Source: DASSLY01 sp035689185
GTDB taxonomy: Bacteria; Actinomycetota; Actinomycetes; Actinomycetales; Dermatophilaceae
Direction: 5' to 3'
Length of the DNA: 64,000 nt
Assembly: GCA_035689185.1 (NCBI GenBank)
Contig: DASSLY010000044.1
Location: 1-64,000, forward strand
Position numbers and translations under genes: made by a program
Notes under the pieces: generated by a model
What the model saw: only the letters and a program-made list of their open reading frames with translations
Database searches by the model: none
Told to the model about the DNA's origin: nothing
Shown here: one piece after another, positions 24,448 to 33,940 of the stretch
Numbering within the stretch: the first letter of the stretch is position 1
Layout: the number at the start of each line of letters is the position of its first letter

Positions 24448-25497
24448 CTAGAACCGCACTTCGGCGGCACCGTTGACACGGTGGACCGTGGCGCCGACGC
24501 CTTCCGCTGCCAAGGAGGTGACCAACCGGGACGTCACGAAGCCGAGCCGGAACGCGTCCGGGCCGGCGAGCGTGACCCGGTCGTCGGCCCTCGCCGCGAC
24601 GATGTCGGCGCCCTGCCCGTGCAGTGCGACCCGCAGGCACCGGGCCACCACCGCGGCCCGGTCCTCGGGCAGTGTCGACGGGATCCCGGCTGCTGCGGCT
24701 TCCTGCGTGCCCGGGCGCACTCCCAGCGCGGCGCGGACCGCCTCAACGTGGCCCAGGGAGAACCAGTCCTGCGCCCCGACCCGGACCAGGTCGGCCGCGC
24801 CCGCACCGCCCCCGACCAGGTGCGCCAGACCGCGCAGGTGCGCAGCCGGCACCCGGTCGGCCTTGCCCTTCACCAGGTCCGCCGCGGCGGCGACCTCGTC
24901 CGCCACCGCCCGAACCGTGACCGCAAGCTCGACCCCGTCGGCGTCCACCGTCCCGCGCAAGTCCTCGGCGACGACGAGCCCGGCGCTGCCGAGCGCGAAG
25001 TCGGTCTGCCCGACCCGCCACGGCCGGCCGGCCGTGTCGCTGAGCACCAGTCCCACTCGCGGCGCGGCAGTGTCCGGCACAGCGCCGCCCAGCGCGGCGA
25101 GCGCGGACAGGCGGCGGAGCAGCGCCGCCGCGACATCGTCGGGATCCGCGGGCAGGAGCAACAACCCACCGGTACGCCCGGCGTTCGACGCGTCCACCCC
25201 CGCCGCGGCCATCACCGGCCCGGCCACAGCCTCCACGACCCGGGTCACCCCACCCGGGGTCAGCCGTTCCGCCACGACCCGCCGGGTCTGGCCGGCGATG
25301 ACGTCCTCCCGCGGCGAGGAGGCCGCGACCAGGCCGAGCGACTTGCTCACCACCTTGCTCGACACGACCAGCACGTCGCCGTCTGCCAGCTGCAGTCCGG
25401 CGCCGGCCAGGGCCGCGAGGACCAGCGCGGCCAGGTCGTCCCCCGCCCTGACCTCGGGCCAGCCGCCCAGCCCCGTGACGGTGAGCGAGGGCGTCAT
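24448..25497 (-). CDS. cofE: Coenzyme F420-0:L-glutamate ligase (CofE/FbiB type, no nitroreductase domain)
   Basis: Adds L-glutamate to F420-0. Of the 349 residues, about 1-245 are the CofE domain: VLVVSSKVVSKSLG near 42, GVDASNAGRTGG near 100, and VLSDTAGRPWRVGQTDFALG near 160. Mycobacterial FbiB carries a C-terminal FMN nitroreductase-like domain of about 200 residues. Here only about 100 residues follow, and I see no FMN-binding signature. The ATG lies eight bases after the cofD stop, so the two form an operon. Whether the short tail still supports glutamate-chain extension is open. Confidence 0.88.
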   Translation of the reverse strand: MTPSLTVTGLGGWPEVRAGDDLAALVLAALAGAGLQLADGDVLVVSSKVVSKSLGLVAASSPREDVIAGQTRRVVAERLTPGGVTRVVEAVAGPVMAAAGVDASNAGRTGGLLLLPADPDDVAAALLRRLSALAALGGAVPDTAAPRVGLVLSDTAGRPWRVGQTDFALGSAGLVVAEDLRGTVDADGVELAVTVRAVADEVAAAADLVKGKADRVPAAHLRGLAHLVGGGAGAADLVRVGAQDWFSLGHVEAVRAALGVRPGTQEAAAAGIPSTLPEDRAAVVARCLRVALHGQGADIVAARADDRVTLAGPDAFRLGFVTSRLVTSLAAEGVGATVHRVNGAAEVRF

Positions 25498-25504
25498 ACC
25501 GGGG

Positions 25505-26476
25505 TTATACCGGTGCCGCGACGCGCAACGCCAGGTCCAGCGCGGCCGCGGCGATGTCGGCGGCCGCGTCGACATCGGTCATCAGCAGCGGGCGTGGCAG
25601 GACCACCAGGTCGGCGGCGGTGAAGCCCGCGTCCGCGTCGTCGATCAGCCAGCCGTCGAGGAAGTCCGCGTACAAGCCGGCGACCGCCGCGGTTGTGGAC
25701 TCGACCCCGATCGCGGCGAGGCAGGCGTCTGCGTGGCCGCGCACCGGCATACCCGAGATCAGCGGCGAGACGCCGACGACTGGCGCCCTCGTGCCCCGAA
25801 GGGCGTCGCGGACCCCCGGTACGAGCAGGATGATGCCGATCGAGACGACCGGGTTGCTCGGCGGCAGCAGCACCACGTCGGCCGACCGGATCGCGTCCAG
25901 CACGCCGGGCGCCGGGACCGCCCGGTCCATGCCGACCGCCACGAACCGGGTCGCTGGCACCGCGGCGCGCAGCCGGACCCACCACTCCTGGAAGTGCACT
26001 GCTCGCGGCTCGCCCTCCTCCAGCACCACGTGCGTCTGCACCGGCTCGTCGGTCATCGGCAGCAGCCGCACACCCTGTTCCGGCAGCCCCCAGCGCGCGG
26101 CCAGGCGGGCGGTCACCTCCGAGAGGGACGCGCCCTGGCCGAGCCACTGGGTGCGCGCGATGTGGGTGGCGAAGTCCTTGTCGCCCAGGCCGAACCACTG
26201 CGGCTGCGCTCCGTATGCCGCGAGCTCGCCTTGGACGACATGGCTCTCGTGCGCCCGGCCCCACCCCTGGTCCTCGTCGATGCCGCCCCCCAGGGTGTAG
26301 AGCACCGTGTCCAGGTCGGGGCAGATCCGCAGGCCGAACAGGCAGATGTCGTCGCCGGTGTTGCCGATGACGGTCACCGTCGAGCCGGCGAGCGCGGGCG
26401 TCCTTCGCAGGTGTTCCAGCAGTCCACGAACGAAGCGGGCTCCGCCCACGCCCCCGGCTAACGCCGCGATGTGCAT
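25505..26476 (-). CDS. cofD: CofD/FbiA 2-phospho-lactate-type transferase
   Basis: Transfers a phospholactyl or phosphoenolpyruvyl group to Fo in F420 synthesis. The 323-residue chain opens ALAGGVGGARFVRGL (about residues 5-19), then VIGNTGDDICLFGLRICPD and YTLGGGIDEDQGWGR, all family signatures. LLPPSNPVVSIGIIL near 210 completes the pattern. It is first in the operon with cofE, and divergent from whiB across 213 bases. In actinobacteria the donor is usually the PEP-derived form; this cannot be told from the sequence. Confidence 0.93.
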   Translation of the reverse strand: MHIAALAGGVGGARFVRGLLEHLRRTPALAGSTVTVIGNTGDDICLFGLRICPDLDTVLYTLGGGIDEDQGWGRAHESHVVQGELAAYGAQPQWFGLGDKDFATHIARTQWLGQGASLSEVTARLAARWGLPEQGVRLLPMTDEPVQTHVVLEEGEPRAVHFQEWWVRLRAAVPATRFVAVGMDRAVPAPGVLDAIRSADVVLLPPSNPVVSIGIILLVPGVRDALRGTRAPVVGVSPLISGMPVRGHADACLAAIGVESTTAAVAGLYADFLDGWLIDDADAGFTAADLVVLPRPLLMTDVDAAADIAAAALDLALRVAAPV

Positions 26477-26572
26477 GACCCGAGTCTGTCAAACGCGTCG
26501 GGCACGTCCCACGAACGCGTCAGCAATTGGTCAGCGGCCGTCCCGGAGCGCACACGCCTAGCAGACCGGGCC

Positions 26573-26601
26573 TTGACTTCGACGGATGACACGCGTGTAA
26601 T
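26573..26601 (+). promoter_or_regulatory. Near-consensus sigma-70 type promoter of whiB
   Basis: TTGACT at 26573-26578, a 17-base spacer and TGTAAT at 26596-26601 match the vegetative -35/-10 pattern well. Transcription would start near 26608, leaving an 80-base leader before GGAGGAG (26681-26687) and the whiB ATG. Confidence 0.6.
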
Positions 26602-26689
26602 TCCCTTGTTGTCATCTTCTCGCAGCGCTGCGAACGCACTGCCGGTCGGCGTCAACGCGAGTGCGGGCCAACAGGGTCGAGGAGGAGCC

Positions 26690-26974
26690 ATGCACGAGCT
26701 GTCACTTCTTGCGCACGCCGAGGTCGAGCTGCTCCCGCTGGGCGAGGACGAGGGGGAGCTGCCCTGGCAGGAGCGGGCGCTCTGCGCGCAGACCGACCCG
26801 GAGGCATTCTTCCCGGAGAAGGGGGGATCGACGCGGGAGGCGAAGAAGGTCTGCGTCTCCTGCGACGTTCGCGGCGAGTGCCTGGAGTACGCCCTCGCGC
26901 ACGACGAGCGCTTCGGCATCTGGGGCGGGCTGTCCGAGCGCGAGCGGCGCAAGCTGAAGAAGCGCGCGGTCTAG
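26690..26974 (+). CDS. whiB: WhiB-family iron-sulfur transcription factor (WhiB2/WhmD type)
   Basis: A 94-residue cytosolic regulator. Four cysteines at 32, 55, 58 and 64 (C-X22-C-X2-C-X5-C) would hold the [4Fe-4S] cluster. GIWGGLSERERR is the beta-turn preceding the basic tail KLKKRAV, which contacts DNA. Length and the acidic N-terminus fit WhiB2/WhmD, linked to septation and cell division. A strong ribosome site GGAGGAG at 26681-26687 fixes the ATG. The giant glycosyltransferase gene starts seven bases after its stop. Confidence 0.92.
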   Translation: MHELSLLAHAEVELLPLGEDEGELPWQERALCAQTDPEAFFPEKGGSTREAKKVCVSCDVRGECLEYALAHDERFGIWGGLSERERRKLKKRAV

Positions 26975-26981
26975 CCCCGAC

Positions 26982-29900
26982 ATGACGCTAGCCCCGCCGC
27001 AGGGCGCGGTGTCGTCGTCGGCGGCGACCATCGTCGTCCCGCACGTCACCGCGGTGCTCGTGGTCGCCGACAGTCCGGATGGTGGTGACTGGCTGCCCGC
27101 CTGCCTGGACGCGGTCGCCGGGCAGCACCGGCCGCCGGACCGCCTGCTCGTGGTCGACACCAGTGCGGGCACCAGGGCCGCAACGGTCGTGGCCGAGCAC
27201 CCGACGCTGCGCCAGCGGGTGCCCGAAGTCCGCCGGCTCGCGCTGCCGGGCGCGTCCTTCGCCGCGGCGGTGGCGGCGGCTGGGGAGCGGTCGCCGGGCG
27301 TGGGTGAGCGGGACTGGCTCTGGTTGCTCCACGACGACAGCGCCGCGGCGCCGCAGGCGCTGGAGCGGCTGCTCGACGCCGCCACCCGCTCGTCCTCGGT
27401 CGGGATCGCCGGCCCGAAGCTGGTCGACTTCGACGACCCGACCCGACTGCTGGAGGTCGGCATCCAGGCCACCCGCACCGGTCGGCGGCTGACCGCTCCG
27501 GTCCCCGGGGAGCCCGACCAAGGACAGCACGACCTGCGAGCCGACGTCCTGGCCGTCAGCACGTCCGGCATGCTGGTCCGTCGAGACGTGTATGCCGTGC
27601 TCGGCGGCTTCGACCCCGCCGTGGGTCCGTGGGCCGCGGATCTGGACCTCTGCTGGCGAGCCCACAGGGCCGGACACCGCGTGCTGGTCGTGCCGCACGC
27701 ACGAATGCGCGAGGCGTGGGCCGGCCGCCGCGGCCGGCGGCCGCACGGGCCGGCCCCGGGTGCGGTGCAGCGCGCCGTGCGGCGGGCCGACCGGCGCCTG
27801 GCCCTGGTCCGGTGCAGCCTGGCGGTGGTTCCGCTCCTCACCGCCTGGATCGCGGTCAGCAGCGTCATCGCCGCCATGGCCCTGCTGGCTCTCAAACGTC
27901 CGCGCCAGGCGCTGGTGGAGCTGGCCGACATCGGCGCCCTGGCGACCCCGTGGCGGGTGGTCGCGTCCCGATGGCGGGCTCGCAACGGGGTCCGGGTCCG
28001 GCGCCGGGACCTGCGGGGCCTGTTCGTGCCGGGCGGCGTGGCCCTCAGGGAGCGGCTCGACGGCATCCACGAGGCTGTCGAGCTGCGGCGCGCGGCAGCT
28101 CCGCCGCCCAGCCCCCACGCAGCCACCGAGACGGGTCCGGTCGCCGCCGAGGCGGAGGCGCTGGACACGATGCCGGCATCGCTGGCCGGGCGGGTGCTTC
28201 GGCACCCGGGGTTCCTCGTGGTACTGGCCGTGACGGTGCTCGCCGCGGTTGCCTGGCGTGGCCTGCTGGCGGGCGCAGTGCTGGCATCGGGTGCCCGCGG
28301 GCTCAGCGGTGGCGAGCTCATGCCGACAACCGCCGACGCGGCCCAGCTCTGGCACGCGGCCCTCGACCCATGGCAGGGGCCCGGCCTGGGCGCGGCGGAG
28401 CCTGCCGCCGGTGCGGCATACCTGCCCGTCGTCGCCGCGCTCGCCTTCCTCCTCCAGCACCTTCCGCTCGTGGACAGCCCGGCCTCGCCGGCTGGGGTGG
28501 CGGTCGCCTGGATCTTCGTGCTGGCGATGCCGCTGTCCGCGTGGTCGGCGTACCTGGCTGGCCGGGTCGCGACCAAGGGTCGCTGGTCGCGGGCCTGGGC
28601 GGCATTGGCCTGGGCCAGCCTGGCGACGCTGACGACCGCGATCGCCCAGGGGCGGCTCGGCGCGGTCGTCGCGCACATCCTGCTGCCGCTGGTGCTCGCC
28701 GGTTTCCTCGCCGCGGGCAGGCGCCGTGGCCGCTTCTCCGGGGCGTTCGCCACCGCGCTGGCCACCGCGGTGACGGGGGCCTTCGTCCCGCCGCTGCTGG
28801 TGGTGTCGGCCGTGTTCGCGCTGGTGCTCCTGCTCGTCGGTCGTGGCCTGGCCCGGGTCCGCGCCCTGGTGCTGCTGGTGGTGCCCACCGCACTGCTCGG
28901 TCCCTGGGTGCTCGACGTTGTCCGGGCCCCGGCGAGGCTGCTGACCGGTCCGGGCCTGGCCGTGTGGGATCTGTCCGCGACGCAACCCTGGCGGCTGGCT
29001 CTGCTGCACCCCGGCGGTCCGGGGTCCTACCCCGTGCTCGTCTCGGCGCCGGTCGTCCTCGCCGGCCTGGTCGGCCTGGCCCGGCGCCGGGACGCGTCGG
29101 CCGTGATGACCGGACTGGCCGGCCTCGCCCTGGTGGGCCTGGCCGCCGGCCTGGCCGCCTCGCACCTGGTCCTGGGCCGGGCTCCCGGTCCGGGAGATCG
29201 GGCACTGCCCATCACTGCCTGGAGCGGCACCGGCCTCGACCTGCTGGCCGTGGCGCTCCTGGCCGCGGCCGTCCTCGGTCTAGCCGGGCTCTCCCGCCGG
29301 ACACCGGGCAAGCGGCACTGGCGTCGGGTTGCGGTGGCCCCCCTCGTCCTTGTCGCCGTTGCCGGCGTGCTCGCCAGTGCCGGGCTCGCCGGTCTCGTCG
29401 GTCTCGCTGGGCTCAACCGGTCCGGCGCGGGGTCCGGCGGCGGGTCCGGCGGCGGGTCCGGCGGCGCGGGCGGCCCCGTGTCGGCGACTCGGCAGTCGGT
29501 CCCCGCGGTGGCCGCGGACCAGGCCCACGGTCGGCTAGCCAACCGGGTGCTCATCGTCGGCGGTGACGACCGCCTGCTGACCTACCGGCTGGTCGGCGCC
29601 GAGCCGGGGGACCTGACCCGCTCCCTGCCCGGCCCGGTGGCCGACGCGGACCCGTTGCTGGCCACAGCGGTGCGGTCACTGACCGATCCGGCGCTGCCCG
29701 CGGCTGGCGACCGGCTGTCCGACCTTGCCGTCGGCTTCGTCGGCTACCAAGGCCGGCCCGGCGACCCGCTGGTGCGTCGGCTGGATGCCACCGCCGGCCT
29801 GACCCGGCTCGGCGACACGCTCGGCCTGGTGCTGTGGCGGGTGTTGCCACGGACAGGCGAGCCCGGTCGGGGCGTCGCGAGCCTTCCCCTCTCGGTCGCG

Positions 29901-30257
29901 CCGTCGCGGGCCAGGCTGGAGGACCAGCGCGGCATACCTCGCCAGGCTCTGCCGGTCACGGGCGCCCACGGACAGCTGGACACCGTCTTACCGGCGTCGG
30001 CGGTAAGTCGCCGGCTGGTCGTCGCCGAGCCGCCCGCGTGGGCCGCCGTCGCGCGGGTGCGTTTCGACGGCCACCTCCTGACGGCCCGGGCGGGGACGCC
30101 GCAGCCCACGTTCGACGTGCCGCCCACCGCCGGGCGGCTCGTCGTCGAACTGCCCCCGGCACACCCGTCATGGCGGGCGGCCCAGCTGGCCCTGCTCGCT
30201 GTGACGTTGTTCCTGGCGGTTCCGTTCGGCCGCGGCGCGTACCGGCGGGCCCGATGA
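26982..30257 (+). CDS. Giant GT2 glycosyltransferase with multi-pass membrane region
   Basis: A 1091-residue envelope protein. Residues about 25-290 are a GT-A domain: LLVVDTSAGTRAATV, then WLLHDDSAAAPQALERLL with the metal-binding acidic pair, then WAADLDLCWRAHRAGHRVLV. Two helices follow near 280, then a polytopic membrane section (about 405-825) and an extracytoplasmic C-terminal domain ending in a last helix near 1075. A GSGGGSGGGSGG linker at about 814-830 is repeat-encoded. Homologues sit between whiB and DUF5719 in many actinobacteria, where they are presumed to build wall-linked glycan. Acceptor unknown. Confidence 0.85.
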   Translation: MTLAPPQGAVSSSAATIVVPHVTAVLVVADSPDGGDWLPACLDAVAGQHRPPDRLLVVDTSAGTRAATVVAEHPTLRQRVPEVRRLALPGASFAAAVAAAGERSPGVGERDWLWLLHDDSAAAPQALERLLDAATRSSSVGIAGPKLVDFDDPTRLLEVGIQATRTGRRLTAPVPGEPDQGQHDLRADVLAVSTSGMLVRRDVYAVLGGFDPAVGPWAADLDLCWRAHRAGHRVLVVPHARMREAWAGRRGRRPHGPAPGAVQRAVRRADRRLALVRCSLAVVPLLTAWIAVSSVIAAMALLALKRPRQALVELADIGALATPWRVVASRWRARNGVRVRRRDLRGLFVPGGVALRERLDGIHEAVELRRAAAPPPSPHAATETGPVAAEAEALDTMPASLAGRVLRHPGFLVVLAVTVLAAVAWRGLLAGAVLASGARGLSGGELMPTTADAAQLWHAALDPWQGPGLGAAEPAAGAAYLPVVAALAFLLQHLPLVDSPASPAGVAVAWIFVLAMPLSAWSAYLAGRVATKGRWSRAWAALAWASLATLTTAIAQGRLGAVVAHILLPLVLAGFLAAGRRRGRFSGAFATALATAVTGAFVPPLLVVSAVFALVLLLVGRGLARVRALVLLVVPTALLGPWVLDVVRAPARLLTGPGLAVWDLSATQPWRLALLHPGGPGSYPVLVSAPVVLAGLVGLARRRDASAVMTGLAGLALVGLAAGLAASHLVLGRAPGPGDRALPITAWSGTGLDLLAVALLAAAVLGLAGLSRRTPGKRHWRRVAVAPLVLVAVAGVLASAGLAGLVGLAGLNRSGAGSGGGSGGGSGGAGGPVSATRQSVPAVAADQAHGRLANRVLIVGGDDRLLTYRLVGAEPGDLTRSLPGPVADADPLLATAVRSLTDPALPAAGDRLSDLAVGFVGYQGRPGDPLVRRLDATAGLTRLGDTLGLVLWRVLPRTGEPGRGVASLPLSVAPSRARLEDQRGIPRQALPVTGAHGQLDTVLPASAVSRRLVVAEPPAWAAVARVRFDGHLLTARAGTPQPTFDVPPTAGRLVVELPPAHPSWRAAQLALLAVTLFLAVPFGRGAYRRAR

Positions 30258-31717
30258 TCGGCGTCGCGCGCTGCCTGCTGGTTACTGCCGCCGGCGGCGG
30301 CCTTGTGGTCGGGGCGACCAACCTGCCGGTCGACCTCGACTTCTCCCACTCCTACAACCGCGTCGCCCCGGCCGCGCAGACGGCGCCGGTGCGCACGGTC
30401 ACGCTGGTCTGCCCCGGTCCCGAGGTGGACGGCGGGTCGACTGGAGCCGCCGACGCCGCCGGCGGCCCCGCCGCCAACCGGGTCGTCGTCGCGGCGCCAG
30501 CACCCGCCACGCTGCTCGGTTCGACCGGCCGCGGCAGCCTGGCAATGGGTGGGCTGCCGACTGGCGGCAGCTGGCCCGGCGGCGCGCGGCGTGCCGCGGT
30601 GAGCGCCACCCCGCGCGCTTCACAGGCAGTCCAGGTCCTGCTCACCGGGGCACTGGCCCCGGGAGCATCAGCGGTGCAGCGTTCCGTGACCACCACCGGG
30701 ACCAGCCGGGCCCTCATCATGGCCCCCTGTTTGCCGCCTACCAGCCAGGCTTGGCTGGTGGGCGGCGGCAGTCAGGCCGGCCGGCGCGAGCGGCTGGTCC
30801 TGGCCAACTCCGCGCCGAACCCGGTCACCGTTGATGTGAGCGTGCTCGGCGCAGCCGGGCCCGTCGCCTCACCGGGCGGTGAAGGCCTGGTCGTGCCCGG
30901 TTACGGTCGCACGGTGCTGCTCCTGGACGGCATCGCCGGTCAGGAGTCTGCCCCGGTGGTGCGGGTCACCGCCCGGGGTGGCACCGTGGCCGCGACCCTG
31001 AACGACACCTGGCTGGACGGGCTGGTCCCCCGGGGCGGGGACGACGTCGTCGGCACGGTCGGCCCTTCCCGGGAGCAGGTGCTGCCCGCGTGGTCGCTCA
31101 GTGGTGCGGGAACGATCCGCGTCGCGGTGCCGGGCGAGGACGAGGCCGTGGTCCAGGTCCGGCTGCTGACCCCCGACGGACCGCGGGCGTTGCCGCGCGA
31201 CGGCGTCGTGAGAGTGGCCGGGCGCACCGTGCGGGACATTGCCGTGGCCGGCGTGCCCGCCGGCGCGTATGCCGTGCAGGTCCGGTCCGACCGGCCGGTC
31301 CTCGCGGGGGCGCTTGCGGAGCGTCGGGCAGCCGGCGCGGGCCCCTCCGACTTCGCCTGGTCGGCGGCCGCACCGCCGATCACCGGCCTGGGCGGATCAC
31401 CGCTGCCGACTCCGCTGGCCGGATTGACCAACGAGCTGCACCTGGCCGTGTCCGGCAGCGGGGGTCCCGTCACCGTGACGACCGTGGACAAGAGCGGCAC
31501 TGCGACCTCCCGTGCGGTGCGGGTGCCGGATGACGCGGTCTCGACCGTGCCACTGGGCCCCGCCACGGCGGTGTGGGTTTCGCCCGGCGACGTCAAAGGG
31601 GTGCGCGCGGGGGTGGTCAGCACCATGGTTCGCCCGGACGGCGTCCTGCTCAGCAGCATTCCGCTCACCGACCTGGCCCTGACCGTCACCCAGCCGGGGC
31701 TGCTCCAGCTGCCCTAA
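30254..31717 (+). CDS. DUF5719 secreted or membrane-anchored protein
   Basis: 487 residues starting at ATG 30254, which overlaps the glycosyltransferase stop (ATGA). The N-terminal hydrophobic segment (CLLVTAAGGGLVVGA) is a signal or anchor; the rest is beta-rich, Gly/Val/Thr-rich and extracytoplasmic. LVLANSAPNPVTVDVSVLG near 180 is typical of the DUF5719 family, which always accompanies the neighbouring giant GT2. No enzyme motif is visible. The coupling suggests the two products work together at the cell surface. Confidence 0.82.
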   Translation: MIGVARCLLVTAAGGGLVVGATNLPVDLDFSHSYNRVAPAAQTAPVRTVTLVCPGPEVDGGSTGAADAAGGPAANRVVVAAPAPATLLGSTGRGSLAMGGLPTGGSWPGGARRAAVSATPRASQAVQVLLTGALAPGASAVQRSVTTTGTSRALIMAPCLPPTSQAWLVGGGSQAGRRERLVLANSAPNPVTVDVSVLGAAGPVASPGGEGLVVPGYGRTVLLLDGIAGQESAPVVRVTARGGTVAATLNDTWLDGLVPRGGDDVVGTVGPSREQVLPAWSLSGAGTIRVAVPGEDEAVVQVRLLTPDGPRALPRDGVVRVAGRTVRDIAVAGVPAGAYAVQVRSDRPVLAGALAERRAAGAGPSDFAWSAAAPPITGLGGSPLPTPLAGLTNELHLAVSGSGGPVTVTTVDKSGTATSRAVRVPDDAVSTVPLGPATAVWVSPGDVKGVRAGVVSTMVRPDGVLLSSIPLTDLALTVTQPGLLQLP

Positions 31718-32161
31718 CGCGTTCGCGTCTCCACCCCCGACGAACGCCTCGAACGGACCCGTTTCGCGGACCTTCAACCCCGGCAACGGGCTTCGCGGGG
31801 CGTCCGGTCGGTGTGTCGGCCCGCGTGGGTGGAGCAACCTTGGCTGGAGGGGCGCCCCCGTGACCCCGGGACGGTAGCCGTGACGGCCAGATGGTCGCCA
31901 TAGCAACCGCCTTCCCGTCACGACCGCCGTCCCGGGCGCATCTGCGGCATCCCGCCAGGACTGGGCGGCTGGGGCGGCACATCCGCCCATGCCGCGCGTG
32001 TACGCCTCGACCGGACGCCCCGGAAGGACCGTTTCGGGGCGTTTCGGCCTGGTGAACGGGAGCCGCGGGGCGTCCGGTCGGGAGCCGCGGAGCGTCCGGT
32101 CGGGAGCCGCGGGGCGTCCGGTCGGGACCAGGGCGGCGCAGGCCTTGGGCCTAACGCTGGC
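31718..32161. other. Intergenic region with a 22-bp triplet repeat
   Basis: 444 bases without a supportable gene, between convergent genes. It holds three tandem copies of a 22-bp unit (GGGAGCCGCGGGGCGTCCGG plus TC) at 32058-32079, 32080-32101 and 32102-32123. A partial relative (GGGGCGTCCGGTCGG) lies near 31797. CGTTTC-type words recur around 31766 and 32029. No tRNA or clear terminator was seen. Confidence 0.75.
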
Positions 32162-32923
32162 CTAACGGGCTGCCAGCCAGTCCTGGAAGGACCGCCCGCC
32201 GACCTGTGCTGCCGGGCCGGGCAGGTTCGACCCGGTGGCGAAGGCGCGCAGGACAGCACCCACCGGCGGCAGCTCCAGCACCCGGTCCACGCCGGTCACG
32301 GCCCGAACGGCCTGGGTGAAGGTCAGGACCTGCGGCCCGGCCAGGTCCAGCCGCCGCTGCAGCCGCGGTCCCAGGGCGACGTCGACCAGCCGCGCGGCGA
32401 CATACGCGGGGTCGCATGGCTGGAACCGAAGCCCCCGCACGCTGAGGCCGGCGACCCGAAAATTCGACCGGGCGGCCAGCCGGCGCACGAGCTCGTGGAA
32501 CTGGGTCGCGCGCACGACCGACGCCGGAGTCGGGGAGAGGTCGACCGCGGTCTCGGCGGCTGCCTTGGCCCGGTAGTAGGGCAGCGGGTTGGCGTCACAG
32601 CCGACGATCGACACGTACACCAGGTGCGCCTGGGGACTGGCCACCCGCAGCGCCAGGAGCAGCCGCTGGGTGCCCTCGATGTCGACCGCCCGCACCCTGG
32701 TGGGCCGGGTAGCGCAGTGCACCACCGCCCTGACTCCGCGGGTCGCCTCACCGAGCCCGAGCCCGGTCGCGAGGTTCCCTGGAACCGTCACGGCCGTCCC
32801 GACGGCGGTGGCCGCAGAGCGGCTCAGCACCCGCGCGGGCACGGAGCGCGCGGCCAGCTCCGCCACCACCCGCCGGCCCAGGGTGCCGCTGCCGCCCGTC
32901 ACCAGGACTGGCGGCTCGGTCAC
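32162..32923 (-). CDS. NmrA/SDR-type NAD(P)-binding protein
   Basis: About 253 residues. PVLVTGGSGTLGRRVVAEL at the N-terminus is the Rossmann fold, VVHCATRP follows near 70, and HLVYVSIVGCD with PYYRAKAAAE near 110 are typical of atypical SDRs and NmrA-like proteins related to YesF/DUF2867-type reductases. The start is GTG 32923 or the adjacent GTG 32926. Substrate unknown. It is divergent from the phosphotransferase gene, about 50 bases away. Confidence 0.8.
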   Translation of the reverse strand: MTEPPVLVTGGSGTLGRRVVAELAARSVPARVLSRSAATAVGTAVTVPGNLATGLGLGEATRGVRAVVHCATRPTRVRAVDIEGTQRLLLALRVASPQAHLVYVSIVGCDANPLPYYRAKAAAETAVDLSPTPASVVRATQFHELVRRLAARSNFRVAGLSVRGLRFQPCDPAYVAARLVDVALGPRLQRRLDLAGPQVLTFTQAVRAVTGVDRVLELPPVGAVLRAFATGSNLPGPAAQVGGRSFQDWLAAR

Positions 32924-32974
32924 CACCGCACTGTATGCCGTCCCCGTCACCACCGCGGGGTAGCCTCCGGGCTC

Positions 32975-33940
32975 GTGGACGGCGCACCGCGGGGGCTGGT
33001 GAACTGGCTGCTGCGGGCCTTCGGGCTGCCCGGCCCGGGCGAGCTGACAGCGGCCGCGCGGGGCGCGATGGGCCGGGTCTGGCGGCTGAGCGGCCCGTTC
33101 GGCCAGCGCGCGGCCAAGGAGCTGTTCGGGGCGCCGCCGGCCCCGGAGCAGGTCGCGGCCGAGCTGGCCTTCGCCCAGCGTTGCCGCGCGGTCGGGGTGC
33201 CCTCGCCGGCGGCGCTGCCGGGGGCGGACGGCTCGACCCTGCAGGTGGACCCGGCCAGCGGACGGACTTGGCGGTTGTTCGAGTGGGTCGACGCAGCAAT
33301 GCCGGCCCGCGACGACGCGGCGACCTCGGTGTGGCTGGCTGGTTGCCTGGCCCGGATGCACCGGGTGGCCCCACCGGCGACCACGCCGGTCGACCCGTGG
33401 TACCGCCAGGTCACCGCCGACTGGCCCCGGCTCGCCGACGCCGCCCTGGAACAGGGGGTCACCTGGGGTCCGGCGCTGGCCCGCCGGACACCGGAGCTGA
33501 TGGAGCTGGCCGCACGAGTCAACGCCGCCCCCGAGGAGCCGGCCCTGTTCGCCCACTGCGACGTGAACCTCACCAACGTCCTGCTCGCGGCCGACGGCCG
33601 CCGGTGGCTGGTCGACTGGGACAACTGCGGCCCGATGGCGCCCGCGCAGGAGATTGGGCGGCTGTTCCAGGACCACTACCGCGACGACGTCGTCGTGCGG
33701 GGGCTGGCCGCGGCATACCGGCAGGCCGACGGTCCGGCCGACCTCCGCGGGGAGCACGTGATGGTGGCGGCTCAGGCGATCTGGCTGAACTACCTGGCCG
33801 AGCAGGTCACGTTGCTGCTCCAGCCGGACGTCGACCCGAGCCATGCCCGTCACGCCGAGGACGGCCTGGTGCTGCTGCACCAGATGCCCTCTCCCGGGCA
33901 GCTGGAGCACACGCTGCGGGTGTTGCGCGCTAGCGGGTGA
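32975..33940 (+). CDS. Aminoglycoside phosphotransferase-like kinase
   Basis: 321 residues of the APH/choline kinase fold. Key motifs are FAHCDVNLTNVLL (Brenner loop with catalytic Asp) near 194 and WLVDWDNCGPM (metal-binding Asp) near 211. The N-lobe is rather short (AKELFGAPPAPEQVAAEL would carry the ATP-binding Lys and Glu). The substrate may be a small alcohol or sugar; antibiotic resistance is not implied. GTG 32975 is chosen; GTG 32999 is an alternative. The 3' end overlaps the convergent hydrolase gene by 11 bases. Confidence 0.8.
   Translation: MDGAPRGLVNWLLRAFGLPGPGELTAAARGAMGRVWRLSGPFGQRAAKELFGAPPAPEQVAAELAFAQRCRAVGVPSPAALPGADGSTLQVDPASGRTWRLFEWVDAAMPARDDAATSVWLAGCLARMHRVAPPATTPVDPWYRQVTADWPRLADAALEQGVTWGPALARRTPELMELAARVNAAPEEPALFAHCDVNLTNVLLAADGRRWLVDWDNCGPMAPAQEIGRLFQDHYRDDVVVRGLAAAYRQADGPADLRGEHVMVAAQAIWLNYLAEQVTLLLQPDVDPSHARHAEDGLVLLHQMPSPGQLEHTLRVLRASG

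Noticed and set aside
32975..33940. Antibiotic resistance gene
   Set aside because: The phosphotransferase fold is shared by many metabolic kinases; nothing ties it to an aminoglycoside.
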